Shown here: positions 6,962 to 16,066 of the stretch, piece by piece | How positions within the stretch are numbered: the stretch's first letter is position 1 | How the letters are laid out: the number at the start of each line of letters is the position of its first letter | Assembly: GCA_016717105.1 (NCBI GenBank) | Contig: JADKGF010000038.1 | Coordinates: 1-20,286, forward strand | Direction of reading: 5' to 3' | DNA length: 20,286 nucleotides | Source: Saprospiraceae bacterium | GTDB taxonomy: Bacteria; Bacteroidota; Bacteroidia; Chitinophagales; Saprospiraceae | Notes under the pieces: generated by a model | What the model saw: only the letters and a program-made list of their open reading frames with translations | What the model was told of the DNA's origin: nothing | Databases searched by the model: none | Made by a program: the position numbers and the translations under genes

Positions 6962-9900
6962 ATGAGATCGTCCATTTTTATACTTATTATTTTACTCAAT
7001 ATCTTGACGACAGCCACGTCTCAAGAAAACAAAAATTACCTCGACAGGCATAAATCGTATAAACTCGAACAAGAATTTTTCGAAAATAGCCTCTATGGTG
7101 CCACAAGATATGCTTATGGCAAATACATTCAAGCCAAAAAATCCGGCGATTAATGATGATTTTTCCAATTTCAAAGATGATGCAGCCGCCATGGCAGCTA
7201 TCGCAGGGCTTAGGGCTGATTATATGTCAGGAGAGAACGAGCTTTTGTCATTTATAAATAAAAAATACCCAGATCCAGTCACGACACCAGCGATCATGGA
7301 ATTGGGCAATTATTACTACAATAAAAAATGGTATGGCAAGTGTATCGAAATCTACGAAATGATTGATCCTGATGACTTGACCGAATACGACATGTCAGAA
7401 GTAAGTTTTAAAAAAGGATATGCACACTTTGTAAGCAAAGAATTTGACCAAGCGAAAAAAGAGCTAAGCCGAACCATTAAAATTCAAAATATATTCTACT
7501 ATCCAGCCAATTATTATTACGGTTTGTGCGAATATTTTACCAAAAACTATAAAGCGGCAGTCGCCTCCTTCGAAAAAGTCAAAACCAATAGTGTTTATAA
7601 ATCTTTTGTTCCTTATTACATTACTCAAATTTATTTTGCGCAAGGTCAATATGATGATGTCGTCAAGCACGGAGAAGCTGCATTGAAAGACACAGACTTA
7701 CGCAACAGAAAGGAAATCAGACAATTATTAGGCCAATCATATTTTCAGAAAGGTAGCTACGAGCTTGCGTTGCCACATCTTGAATATTATGAAGATAATA
7801 CAGAAAAACTTACAGTTGAAGAGTTTTACCAACTTGGATTTACCCAATATCAACTCAAAAAATACACCAACGCCATCAGCAACTTCAAAGAGTTGAGTCA
7901 GTTAAACAATAAACTTGGCCAAATGGCAAATTACTACTTGGCTGATTGTTATTATGAAACTGGTGATATGGTCTCAGCTCGAGCAGCCTTCAAATATGTC
8001 AGTCAAATGGATTTTGAAAAAGGAATGCAAGAAGAAGCTTTATTTAACTACGGTAAATTGTCGGCAGAATCCGGATATGAAAGGGAAGCCATCAATACCC
8101 TGATAAAAATCGAAAAGTCATCAAAATATTATACTGAAGCCCAAAATATTATCCTTGAATTATTAGAAAATACCTCAGATTATGCTTCGGGAATTCAAAT
8201 AATTGAAGGACTAAACCCAATTAATGATAAGCTCAAGGTTATTTATCAAAATCTGGCATTGAAATATGGAATCCAACAAACCAACAATGGAGACAAAGAC
8301 AATGCTTTAGTTAGTTTCGAAAAGGCACGAAAGTATCAACTTAGCCGGATTACGGCAGCTCAGTCTGTGTATTGGACAGCGCACATCACACATCTCAAAG
8401 GTAATTATCCACTATCAGCCACTTACATGGACCAATATTTCACCATGGCGGATGGTATTACTTGGATGCCAGATGAGTCCACACAATCGCTGGCATATTA
8501 TACTCAAGGATACAATTATCTTCAGCAAAAAGACTATAAAAAATCAGAACAAAACTTCAAAAATGCAATCAACTTATTCAATAAGGATGCATCGAAAATC
8601 AAAAACACATCAGTTTCAGACCAAGTGTGGCCAGATGCTTTGGTGAGGACAGGCGACTGTCTATTCAAAGAGAAGAAATATAATGAAGCGTTAGATTTCT
8701 ACAACAAAGCCATCCAAAAAAAGAAAGGAAGTCAGGAATATGCCATGTATCAAAAAGGTATGATAGAAGGATTGACTGGCGAGCCTTATGAAAAGATTCT
8801 GACCATGCGTGATAAAAACAAACTATCCAAACTCCGAATATGCAGATGACGCCTTAATGCAACTTGGCGATACCTATTTTGAAGTAGGACATACCGACAA
8901 TGCATATAATGCTTACAATGATCTCGTCGTAAGCTATGACATCAGTCCACTATACAATGATGCACAACTCAAACTTGGATTAATTGCCTATAACAAAGGT
9001 GATTTGAATACAGCCATTGGTCATTACAAAGCTATTTTCAGACACAATCCATCATCAAAGCAATCTGAAAGTGCGCTGTTAGGATTGAAGGAGATCTACA
9101 TTAATGACCTTGGCAAATCCGAAGAATATGTCGAATATGTCAGCTCTTTGCCAGGTTACAATGTCAGCAATGCTGGCGCTGATTCATTGGCATATATGGT
9201 AGGTACGCTTCGATATAATGAAGGTGAATACGAAAAAGCCATCGCAGGTTACAGCAATTATCTTACAAAATACCCTAAAGGTGCTCATCGATTAAGTGCA
9301 ACATATTACAGAGCCGAGTCCTATACACTACTCAAAAAATATGACCAAGCTTTGGCAGACTACGAGTCACTTGTAAATATGGGATCTTCAGAGTTTTATG
9401 TTACTTCTTTAAAAAAAGCGGCGCTCATTTCATATAATTATACCCAATCGTTTGAAAAAGCGTATAGTTTTTACGACCAATATTATTTAAAACTTTCCGA
9501 TGAAGACGAAAAATACAAAGCAGCACTTGGCGCCTTACGTAGCGCATTCAGAATAAGCCAGTCAGATGCCATTATAAAATATGCAGCCATAGTGGCCATC
9601 CATCCCAAAGCAAATGCAGATGAACAAGTAACGGCTATGTATTATGCTGGAAAAACCCATTACAAAAAGAATGACTTGAATGCAGCCAAGGACAATTTTG
9701 ATAGAGCTGGTAAAAAAGCCAATAATAACCAAGCTGCGGAATCAAGATATCTTGTTGCTGAGATCTTATACAAACAAGGTGACAAAAGTGGTGCTGAAGC
9801 TCAATGCAATGCTGCCAATGATGCCAATGCATCTTATCCTTTTTGGATAGCAAAAAGCTTGCTCTTATTGAGTGACATCTATGTGGATCGAAATGACCTC

Positions 9901-10080
9901 TTTAATGCTAGGGCAGCGCTAGAAGCAGTAATAGAAAACTTTTCAGATGACAAAGATTTGTTGGCTTCAGCCAATGAAAAATTGGTAAATATCGAAAATC
10001 TGGAGAAACAGAATACAAGAATAAAGCCTGCTGCAACAAGCAGTAACTTACTCGAAATGCAATCCGGTGGCGGAAATTAA
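6962..10080 (+). CDS. Large secreted tetratricopeptide-repeat protein (two frameshifts)
   Basis: The repaired product is about 1038 residues: a signal peptide (MRSSIFILIILLNILTTATSQ) and then TPR-like helical hairpins over nearly the whole length. Repeat phasing shows in segments such as AIMELGNYYYNKKWYGKCIE, VSFKKGYAHFVSKEFDQAKK, YYLADCYYETGDMVSARAAF and DALMQLGDTYFEVGHTDNAY. Two slips break it. At 7136-7141 six A stand where five restore the frame. Near 8811-8818 removing one A joins ILTMRDK to TNYPNSEYADDA. Both lie in A runs, which suggests base-calling error over decay. The protein should be periplasmic, possibly tethered to the outer membrane through a partner. The gene ends 25 bases before a barrel gene and the two look like an operon. 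TPR proteins of this size beside such a barrel recur in Bacteroidota as I recall; the function is not established from sequence. Confidence 0.82.
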
Positions 10081-10105
10081 TCTCATAATTTTTAACCATA
10101 GAATC

Positions 10106-11731
10106 ATGAAATATCATCTTATAATATCTTTTAATCTCCTGTTTGCAAGCGTATATGGCCAGGTAGATTCTACCAAACTTGACATCAAACAAGTAGAAGT
10201 GGTCAAGTCCTTTGAAGCAAATCTGGAGCAGGCCAATATCGTAGTCGTCAAACCAGTCAGCCCTGCACAAAAAGTGTTTAACCCTAAATACGAATATGAT
10301 ATATCGATTGTACCGCTAGAACTTAAGGCACCTGATCCACAGATAAAACCATTGGCTATGAATCCAGATGGTCCATTTTTGGTAAAAAAAGGATTTTTGC
10401 ATGCTGGATACGGTATCAAAAAAAATCCTGAAATCCTTGGTGGCTACCACTGGTCAAAAAAGGATAATTATGACGCTGGTATTGTGTTAAACTATCAATC
10501 TATGGACAATTCGGCAAATATCCCTTACCAAAAATATAGTGATGCTGGTATAGATTTTCACGGCAACTATCTCATCAGGGAAAATTTAAAAGTTTATGGT
10601 GGTATTTCTACAGATTGGAAGAAAAGATACTTTTTCCATACAGATTTAGGCGTCGATACACTGTATGATGAAGATGCGTCTTTGCGTAAGATCCAAGCTT
10701 TGAATATCACTGCAGGAATCGCAAATCCCGAACCGACTGCGTATAATATCAATTACGATGTAAAATTGAACTTGCGCAATTTAACTTTGTCCAACACTGA
10801 TGCAAAAGAAAATGGATTTGGTATTGATGCCATGGGCGAAAAACATTTTACAAAAAGCACAGTCTTGGCAGTACAAGCTGGGTATGATTACACAGCCTTC
10901 AATAACGAAAAATCGTTTAGTCTTAGCACTGCCCTATTTCGTCCTACATTAAAGACAAAACTAAAAAACGTCATACTGCAAAGTGTAGCTCATCTTCTAT
11001 ATAGCAGTGATGGTAATTCATCGATCTTTCCAGAGATATATGCATCATACGGGCTTGCTGGTCAGAAACTTATGATATTCGCCCAAATAAGTCAAAACTA
11101 TTACACCAATCATTTTGCAAATGTCACCAAACTTAATCCGTTCTTAAATACAGCGATAGATTCACTTCAAAACAGTGTATGGCAGGAATATGCCGGAGGT
11201 ATCAAAGGTAAATTCTCATTCCTCAATTACCAGATCAGGTCTGGATATAAAGATGTAAAAAATCACCTGTTTTTGCTCAATAATACCCACGACATTCGAC
11301 AGTTTGATATGTTGTATGATGACCTAGGTATCATTTTTATAAGTGGGAATGTAGATTTTATATTTTCAGATGCTTTAAGTCTTGGTGGATGGTTGACCCA
11401 AAATATTTACAACTTAAATATTCTGCCTTACGCATGGCATACACCAAATCTAGAAGCCAATGCTTATGCCACATGGTCGCTTTTGGATCAGAAACTCAAA
11501 TTGCGTGGCGATGTTTATTTCGGAGACGGTGTGCACTATATAGACAAAGATAATTTCCTTACAGAGTCCAATATCCTTTTTGATGTCAATTTTCGGGCAG
11601 AATACAAGGTACTTGACGCTTTGTCGGTATATATCCACGGCATGAATATATTGAATAATCGATATGAGCGATGGTATGGATATCAGGCAGTTGGTTTCAA
11701 TGCGCAATTTGGTGTAAAGCTTGTATTCTAA
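10106..11731 (+). CDS. Outer-membrane beta-barrel protein, TonB-receptor-like without plug
   Basis: The 541-residue product has a signal peptide (MKYHLIISFNLLFASVYGQ) and a mature N-terminus with VEVVKSFEANLEQANIVVVK, then many alternating amphipathic strands, ending in the aromatic residue expected for outer-membrane barrels (GVKLVF). The last 30 residues (MNILNNRYERWYGYQ, then GFNAQFGVKLVF) look like the end of a TonB-dependent receptor, but there is no room for the plug domain before the barrel. I chose ATG 10106 because a signal peptide follows it directly; an upstream ATT at 10067 in the same frame overlaps the TPR gene end. It is likely co-transcribed with the TPR gene, so the two may form a periplasm-outer-membrane pair. 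The reading frame is intact. The transported substrate, if any, is unknown. Confidence 0.85.
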   Translation: MKYHLIISFNLLFASVYGQVDSTKLDIKQVEVVKSFEANLEQANIVVVKPVSPAQKVFNPKYEYDISIVPLELKAPDPQIKPLAMNPDGPFLVKKGFLHAGYGIKKNPEILGGYHWSKKDNYDAGIVLNYQSMDNSANIPYQKYSDAGIDFHGNYLIRENLKVYGGISTDWKKRYFFHTDLGVDTLYDEDASLRKIQALNITAGIANPEPTAYNINYDVKLNLRNLTLSNTDAKENGFGIDAMGEKHFTKSTVLAVQAGYDYTAFNNEKSFSLSTALFRPTLKTKLKNVILQSVAHLLYSSDGNSSIFPEIYASYGLAGQKLMIFAQISQNYYTNHFANVTKLNPFLNTAIDSLQNSVWQEYAGGIKGKFSFLNYQIRSGYKDVKNHLFLLNNTHDIRQFDMLYDDLGIIFISGNVDFIFSDALSLGGWLTQNIYNLNILPYAWHTPNLEANAYATWSLLDQKLKLRGDVYFGDGVHYIDKDNFLTESNILFDVNFRAEYKVLDALSVYIHGMNILNNRYERWYGYQAVGFNAQFGVKLVF

Positions 11732-11807
11732 CCGTATAATCAGACCATAAAGCCAGCCTCTATTGTCTAAAATGTGATTATCTTTTATTTCATATTAAAA
11801 AATATTA

Positions 11808-11815
11808 TAACTTTG
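11808..11815 (+). promoter_or_regulatory. Bacteroidota -7 box (TAACTTTG) for the 235-residue barrel gene
   Basis: TAACTTTG fits TAnnTTTG and lies 42 bases before the ATG at 11858. It marks the barrel gene as a unit separate from the TPR operon. No clear -33 TTG is seen; the upstream sequence is T-rich. Confidence 0.5.
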
Positions 11816-11857
11816 AGCCGTTAACAATATTATTTCGTAAAATTTAACACTTCAAAA

Positions 11858-12565
11858 ATGAAACATTTTTTAACTATTGCAGTACTTTTTATTTCACTTT
11901 CCATGTTCGGACAAAAGAAAATTGTTTGGTTTGACATAGGTTTGAAAGCACAATATGGAGCAGCTGGTTTGTACAATGCAGCTATAGCAGACAATGATTC
12001 TAAATATGATTACAAAATAGGTAGTGGTTTTTCTTATGGTGGAAAGTTGGGTATTAATTTCGGATACAATGGATTATCTATTGATGTTATGAAAAGTAAG
12101 GCTTCCCAATCATTTGATTTAACGCCTGTAACCATCGATTGGGAGAGTTTAGACATTTATGCGCTCTTCAGACATGCCAAAAATCTTGGATATTTTGAGA
12201 TAGGACCTAAAATGTCAATGATCAATAAAGTTTCTAATACAAGAGGAAATGAAAAAATAGAGTTTGCAGAATCATTATATAATAAGCAGGTTTTTTCTGG
12301 TGTTGTTGGTTTTGGAGCTAATATTATGGGCAATGATGGTAGATTTAGTGGAATTTTAGGACTTCGTTTTGAATATGCACTTACAGATCTTGATTCTGAA
12401 GATGGTAAAAAAGTTGGTGCTCCAATCTTAGATCCATCTATTTATGCAAACGGTAACAAAGCTTCAAATCTTGCTTTTGCAGGTGTAGTTTTCGAACTTA
12501 ACTGGGGAATTGGTTACTTCGGGAAAGCACAATGTGGTGCAAGATCTAAGTTTATCATGTTTTAA
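11858..12565 (+). CDS. Small outer-membrane beta-barrel protein
   Basis: The product is 235 residues with a signal peptide (MKHFLTIAVLFISLSMFGQ), then about eight alternating strand segments: FDIGLKAQYGAAGLY, GGKLGINFGYNGLSIDVM, YFEIGPKMSMI, VFSGVVGFGANIM, FSGILGLRFEYAL, and AFAGVVFELNWGIGYF near the C-terminus. The size and strand pattern fit an eight-stranded OmpA/OmpX-like or PorT-like barrel of Bacteroidota. The chain ends in Phe (FIMF), usual for proteins inserted by BamA. A promoter lies upstream and a strong terminator downstream, so the gene is probably monocistronic. Two residues, Cys and Arg near the end (QCGARSKF), stand outside the barrel pattern. I cannot name the exact family or role. 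Confidence 0.8.
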   Translation: MKHFLTIAVLFISLSMFGQKKIVWFDIGLKAQYGAAGLYNAAIADNDSKYDYKIGSGFSYGGKLGINFGYNGLSIDVMKSKASQSFDLTPVTIDWESLDIYALFRHAKNLGYFEIGPKMSMINKVSNTRGNEKIEFAESLYNKQVFSGVVGFGANIMGNDGRFSGILGLRFEYALTDLDSEDGKKVGAPILDPSIYANGNKASNLAFAGVVFELNWGIGYFGKAQCGARSKFIMF

Positions 12566-12602
12566 TGAAAATCACATAAGCTGACACTTTCAGCAAATAA
12601 AT

Positions 12603-12639
12603 AAAAAAGGGAACGAAAATAAAATTCGTTCCCTTTTTT
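12603..12639. terminator. Bidirectional intrinsic terminator
   Basis: A perfect inverted repeat, GGGAACGAA (12609-12617) and TTCGTTCCC (12625-12633), with a 7-base loop is flanked by A6 on the left and T7 on the right. It forms a stem of up to 15 pairs followed by U on either strand. It lies between the convergent barrel gene (end 12565) and fba (end 12678) and should stop transcription both ways. Confidence 0.93.
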
Positions 12640-12677
12640 TATGTGCTATATGAAATAATTATCTGAAAAAAATATAA

Positions 12678-13748
12678 TCAAATATTTCTATTCATACAAT
12701 TAAGATCTTCAAATGCATGCTTCATCCTTGCAACAAAAGTAGCCTCGCCACTTCTCAACCACACTCTTGGGTCATAATATTTTTTATTTGGCTTGTCAGC
12801 ACCTTCTGGATTCCCGATCTGCCCTTGAAGATAATCTTTCTTAGACTCATAAAAGTCCTTCACACCTTCCCAAAAGGCCCATTGCATGTCTGTATCGATA
12901 TTCATTTTCACGGCTCCGTATGTGATGGCTTCTCTGATCTCTTCCCTACTACTTCCTGATCCACCATGGAAAACAAAATTTACAGGATTAGGTCCTGTAC
13001 CGAACTTATTTTGAATATAATCCTGAGAATTTTTAAGGATTACTGGCTTTAGTGTCACGTTACCAGGCTTGTACACGCCATGTACATTTCCAAATGCCGC
13101 TGCTATGGTAAACTTATTGCTGATTTTCAACAGTTCTTCATATGCAAATCCAACCTCAGCAGGCTGTGTATAAAGTCTGCTACTATCCACATCACTATTA
13201 TCTACTCCATCTTCTTCTCCACCTGTTACGCCCAATTCTATTTCTAGCGTAATCCCTAGTTCAGCCATCCTTGCCAAGTAATTAGCAGATATTTCAATGT
13301 TTTCTTGGATTGGTTCTTCTGACAAATCCAACATGTGGCTAGAATACAGTGGATGACCATGCGTTTCATAATGTTTTTCGCTGGCATCAAGCAATCCATC
13401 TATCCAAGGCAACAATTTCTTTGCACAGTGGTCAGTATGCAAGATGACAGGAACACCATAGGCTTCAGCTACATTGTGAATATGCAAAGCACCAGAAATG
13501 CCACCCAAAATTGCAGCCTTTTGGCCATCATTACTTAATCCTTTTCCCGCATAAAATGCGGCACCGCCATTACTAAATTGGATAATAATCGGCGAATTAA
13601 CGTCTCTGGCTGTTTCAAGTGCTGCATTGACGGTGTTGGTACCGATCACATTGACGGCAGGTAGTGCAAAATTATGTTCATTTGCATAATTGAGCAATTC
13701 TGTGACTTCATCACCGAACAATACGCCTGGTCTGAATCTGTGTGACAT
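12678..13748 (-). CDS. fba: Class II fructose-bisphosphate aldolase
   Basis: This zinc enzyme of glycolysis and gluconeogenesis splits fructose 1,6-bisphosphate to dihydroxyacetone phosphate and glyceraldehyde 3-phosphate in the cytoplasm. The product has 356 residues, near the 359 of the E. coli enzyme. Visible motifs are VILHTDHCAKK with the catalytic Asp106 and zinc His107, EIELGVTGGEEDGVDNS, the zinc-binding His in AAFGNVHGVYKPG, VFHGGSGSS for phosphate and zinc, and KMNIDTDMQWA near the C-terminal third. I chose the ATG at 13748 (MSHRFRPGV); the open frame continues 49 codons upstream, but that part overlaps trxB and does not resemble aldolase. The gene follows trxB by 25 bases on the same strand, so the two are likely co-transcribed. 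Confidence 0.96.
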   Translation of the reverse strand: MSHRFRPGVLFGDEVTELLNYANEHNFALPAVNVIGTNTVNAALETARDVNSPIIIQFSNGGAAFYAGKGLSNDGQKAAILGGISGALHIHNVAEAYGVPVILHTDHCAKKLLPWIDGLLDASEKHYETHGHPLYSSHMLDLSEEPIQENIEISANYLARMAELGITLEIELGVTGGEEDGVDNSDVDSSRLYTQPAEVGFAYEELLKISNKFTIAAAFGNVHGVYKPGNVTLKPVILKNSQDYIQNKFGTGPNPVNFVFHGGSGSSREEIREAITYGAVKMNIDTDMQWAFWEGVKDFYESKKDYLQGQIGNPEGADKPNKKYYDPRVWLRSGEATFVARMKHAFEDLNCMNRNI

Positions 13749-13773
13749 GTTGTGTTGATTTTTGAATTTGTTA

Positions 13774-14721
13774 TTAAATGATTCCTTTTTCGGAAAGATA
13801 TCTTTCTGCATCCAAAGCGGCCATACATCCTGTGCCAGCAGCTGTAACAGCTTGTCTATACACATGATCCTGTGCGTCTCCACATGCAAATACACCTTCT
13901 ACATTGGTAAACGATCTACCTGGGACTGTTTTGATGTATTTATTCTCTTCCATATCTATCCATCCTTCAAACATTTCTGTATTGGGCTTATGGCCGATGG
14001 CAACAAAAAAACCTGTAACATCAAGTGTTGATTTTTCACCTGATTTATTGTTCACTACCCTGATACCTTCGACTCCGTCGGTTCCCAATATTTCTTCTGT
14101 TTCGGTATTCCAATGTACCTCCAGGTTTGGTGTATTCATCACACGGTCCTGCATTATTTTAGAAGCACGCATTTCATCTCTACGCACCAAAAGATGGACT
14201 TTTTTACATAATTTTGCTAAATATGTTGCTTCTTCTGCTGCGGTATCTCCTGCTCCTACTATTGCTACTTCTTGGCCTCTAAAAAAGAATCCATCGCAAA
14301 CGGCACAAGCTGAAACACCTTTATTCATGAGTTTTTGTTCTGATTCCAATCCCAACCAACGTGCACTTGCACCTGTTGCTATTATAACGGCATCAGCATG
14401 GATTTCATGGCCAGTTTCTGACCATATCTTATGAACAGGACCAGTAAAATCTACTTTCTCAATCAATTCATATCGAATATCTGTACCAAACCTAAGCGCT
14501 TGATTTTTAAAGTCCTCCATCATCTGTGGCCCCATGATACCTTCAGGGTAACCTGGATAGTTTTCTACATCGTTAGTGATCGTTAATTGTCCGCCTGGCT
14601 CTTTGCCTGTGTATAAAACTGGGGATAAATTTGCTCTGGATGCATATATCGCCGCTGTATATCCTGCAGGTCCGGAACCTATGATCAAACATTTCAATCT
14701 TTCCACACTTTTTTCTGACAT
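13774..14721 (-). CDS. trxB: Thioredoxin reductase (NADPH, FAD)
   Basis: This cytoplasmic flavoprotein passes electrons from NADPH to thioredoxin. The 315-residue product shows the FAD site GSGPAG (15-20), PGGQLT (42-47), IIATGASARW, the redox-active disulfide CAVC (Cys139, Cys142) followed by DG, the NADPH motif GAGDTA (156-161), VRRDEMRAS and the closing FACGDAQD with RQAVTAAGTGC. CAVC in place of the commoner CATC is a tolerated variation in the family. A -7 box lies 26 bases upstream of the start. The gene heads a two-gene unit with fba. A separate ferredoxin-NADP reductase of the same fold is ruled out by the CxxC pair. Confidence 0.96.
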   Translation of the reverse strand: MSEKSVERLKCLIIGSGPAGYTAAIYASRANLSPVLYTGKEPGGQLTITNDVENYPGYPEGIMGPQMMEDFKNQALRFGTDIRYELIEKVDFTGPVHKIWSETGHEIHADAVIIATGASARWLGLESEQKLMNKGVSACAVCDGFFFRGQEVAIVGAGDTAAEEATYLAKLCKKVHLLVRRDEMRASKIMQDRVMNTPNLEVHWNTETEEILGTDGVEGIRVVNNKSGEKSTLDVTGFFVAIGHKPNTEMFEGWIDMEENKYIKTVPGRSFTNVEGVFACGDAQDHVYRQAVTAAGTGCMAALDAERYLSEKGII

Positions 14722-14746
14722 TCCTTTTGATATTTAATTGGTGAAG

Positions 14747-14754
14747 CAAAATTA
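14747..14754 (-). promoter_or_regulatory. Bacteroidota promoter for trxB-fba (TAATTTTG)
   Basis: On the minus strand TAATTTTG fits TAnnTTTG. A TTG at 14777-14779 lies 22 bases upstream as a possible -33 element. The trxB ATG follows 26 bases downstream. Confidence 0.55.
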
Positions 14755-14885
14755 CAAAAAATTATCTTGTTTCCCACAAGATGAAACCTTTTGGTTGAAA
14801 AAAATTAATTCAACTTCCATAACCCAATAATGAAAGAAAGGTTGATGTCAAACCAATAATTCACGCAAATAAGTAACAAAGGTCA

Positions 14886-14958
14886 CTTAAGCGCAGCCAT
14901 GACTAAAAGATGATTTCCTAACCGAATGAAAAATACGATGGTTTGATGGTCGCTTAAG
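14886..14958 (-). repeat. Long-range inverted repeat at the 3' end of the sigma factor gene
   Basis: CTTAAGCG (14886-14893) and CGCTTAAG (14951-14958) can pair over a 57-base loop. The pairing can be extended by CCAT/ATGG after small internal bulges. One arm contains the sigma gene's stop codon. There is no U tract, so this is not a classic terminator; it may be an RNA structure in the 3' end of the message, or chance. Confidence 0.3.
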
Positions 14959-15823
14959 AACCCAAATAATTCTTAAGTAACTTACTTCTATTAACCGATC
15001 TGAGCTTATTGATCGCTTTATCTTTGATCTGCCTTACACGCTCTCTGGTGAGTCCGAATTTATCACCAATATCTTCTAGTGACATAGGATGCTCGATACC
15101 GATACCAAAATACAGTTTGATAACATCAGCCTGGCGATCAGTCAAAGTATTCAGCGAACGTTCTATTTCCTTGCGGAGAGACTCTCTATACTCCAATGCT
15201 GAATCCGTATCAGGAGTACTGTTATTTTCCAATACATCAAGCAACGAATTGTCTTCACCATCGATAAAAGGTGCATCCATAGATACGTGTCTGGCGGCTA
15301 CACCCAAGGTGGTTTCGACTTCTTCAGTTGGTATTTCGAGCAATTCAGCTAGTTCTTCTGGTGAAGGCTCACGTTCAAATTCCTGCTCAAGCTCAGAAAA
15401 AGCCCTATTTATTTTATTGAGAGATCCTACTTTATTTAGAGGCAACCTTACAATTCTCGATTGTTCTGCCAATGCTTGAAGGATAGACTGTCTGATCCAC
15501 CATACAGCATATGATATGAATTTAAATCCCCTTGTTTCGTCAAATCGCTGAGCGGCTTTTATAAGTCCGAGATTTCCTTCTTTGATCAAGTCGCTGGGTG
15601 AAAGTCCTTGGTTCTGGTATTGTTTTGCTACAGAAACAACAAATCTAAGATTGGCTTTGGTAAGTCTTTCCAAGGCTTCCTGGTCACCTTCTTTGATTTT
15701 CTGAGCCAAATCCACTTCTTCTTCAGGTGTGAGCAAGTCCACTTTACCGATTTCTTGCAAATACTTCTCAAGAGATTGACTCTCTCTGTTGGTGATAGAT
15801 TTAGTTATTTTTAACTGTCTCAT
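14954..15823 (-). CDS. rpoD: Primary RNA polymerase sigma factor (sigma-70 family)
   Basis: The product is 289 residues, the short form of primary sigma factor found in Bacteroidota, which lacks region 1.1 and the long non-conserved insert. Regions in order: 1.2 (SLEKYLQEIGKVDLLTPEEE, near 17-36), 2.1-2.2 (KANLRFVVSVAKQYQNQGL), 2.3-2.4 (RGFKFISYAVWWIRQSILQA), region 3 (about 125-200) and 4.1-4.2 ending with the helix-turn-helix DIGDKFGLTRERVRQIKDKA. It directs RNA polymerase to housekeeping promoters with -7 TAnnTTTG and -33 TTG, boxes seen throughout this window, including one in front of this gene. The MRQLKITKSITNRESQSLEK start is typical of the group. The gene is monocistronic by position. 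The reading frame is intact. Confidence 0.97.
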   Translation of the reverse strand: MRQLKITKSITNRESQSLEKYLQEIGKVDLLTPEEEVDLAQKIKEGDQEALERLTKANLRFVVSVAKQYQNQGLSPSDLIKEGNLGLIKAAQRFDETRGFKFISYAVWWIRQSILQALAEQSRIVRLPLNKVGSLNKINRAFSELEQEFEREPSPEELAELLEIPTEEVETTLGVAARHVSMDAPFIDGEDNSLLDVLENNSTPDTDSALEYRESLRKEIERSLNTLTDRQADVIKLYFGIGIEHPMSLEDIGDKFGLTRERVRQIKDKAINKLRSVNRSKLLKNYLGS

Positions 15824-15870
15824 TAGATAAATTTATAACGATTAAAGTGGTCGCTGCTCCAAAAATGCCG

Positions 15871-15878
15871 CAAAGATA
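15871..15878 (-). promoter_or_regulatory. Bacteroidota -7 box (TATCTTTG) for the sigma factor gene
   Basis: On the minus strand TATCTTTG, an exact TAnnTTTG, lies 48 bases before the ATG at 15823. The sigma gene thus carries the kind of promoter its own product should recognise. No good -33 TTG is seen upstream. Confidence 0.55.
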
Positions 15879-16030
15879 ATTTTTTATCCCTTTTTCTTAC
15901 ATTTTAAACACTTAAATATTCAAAAGGAATAAATGATATTTTCAAAATAATGTTTGAACAATTCTAAAGATGTTGCAACTTTTTACCTATAATTCACGTT
16001 TCGTAAAGAAAAAATCATCATAAAAAAGCC

Positions 16031-16041
16031 GAACATTGTTC
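16031..16041. promoter_or_regulatory. Palindrome GAACATTGTTC overlapping the -33 element
   Basis: GAACA-T-TGTTC is a perfect 11-base palindrome. It contains the TTG at 16036-16038 that pairs with the -7 box at 16059. A protein bound here would block the promoter, so it is a candidate operator; no binding protein is known from the window. Confidence 0.3.
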
Positions 16042-16066
16042 ATTTATTTAAGTTGCCTTAGATTTG
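16036..16066 (+). promoter_or_regulatory. Bacteroidota promoter for the START-like/RNA methyltransferase operon
   Basis: TTG at 16036-16038 and TAGATTTG at 16059-16066 are separated by 20 bases, the best two-part match in the window to TTG-N19-21-TAnnTTTG. Transcription would begin near 16073 and leave a leader of about 137 bases before the ATG at 16210, long enough for leader control, though I see no clear fold. Confidence 0.55.

Noticed and set aside
13749..13895. A 49-codon N-terminal extension of fba in the same frame
   Set aside because: It overlaps the 3' end of trxB, does not look like aldolase, and the family start MSHRFRPG follows at 13748.
13904..15479. Plus-strand frames of 156 and 176 codons opposite the sigma factor and trxB genes
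   Set aside because: Ser/Pro-rich shadow frames opposite conserved coding sequence; no start signal.
16031..16041. Canonical LexA (SOS) box
   Set aside because: The half-sites GAAC and GTTC are 3 bases apart, not the 4 of the Gram-positive box, and the downstream genes are not SOS genes.
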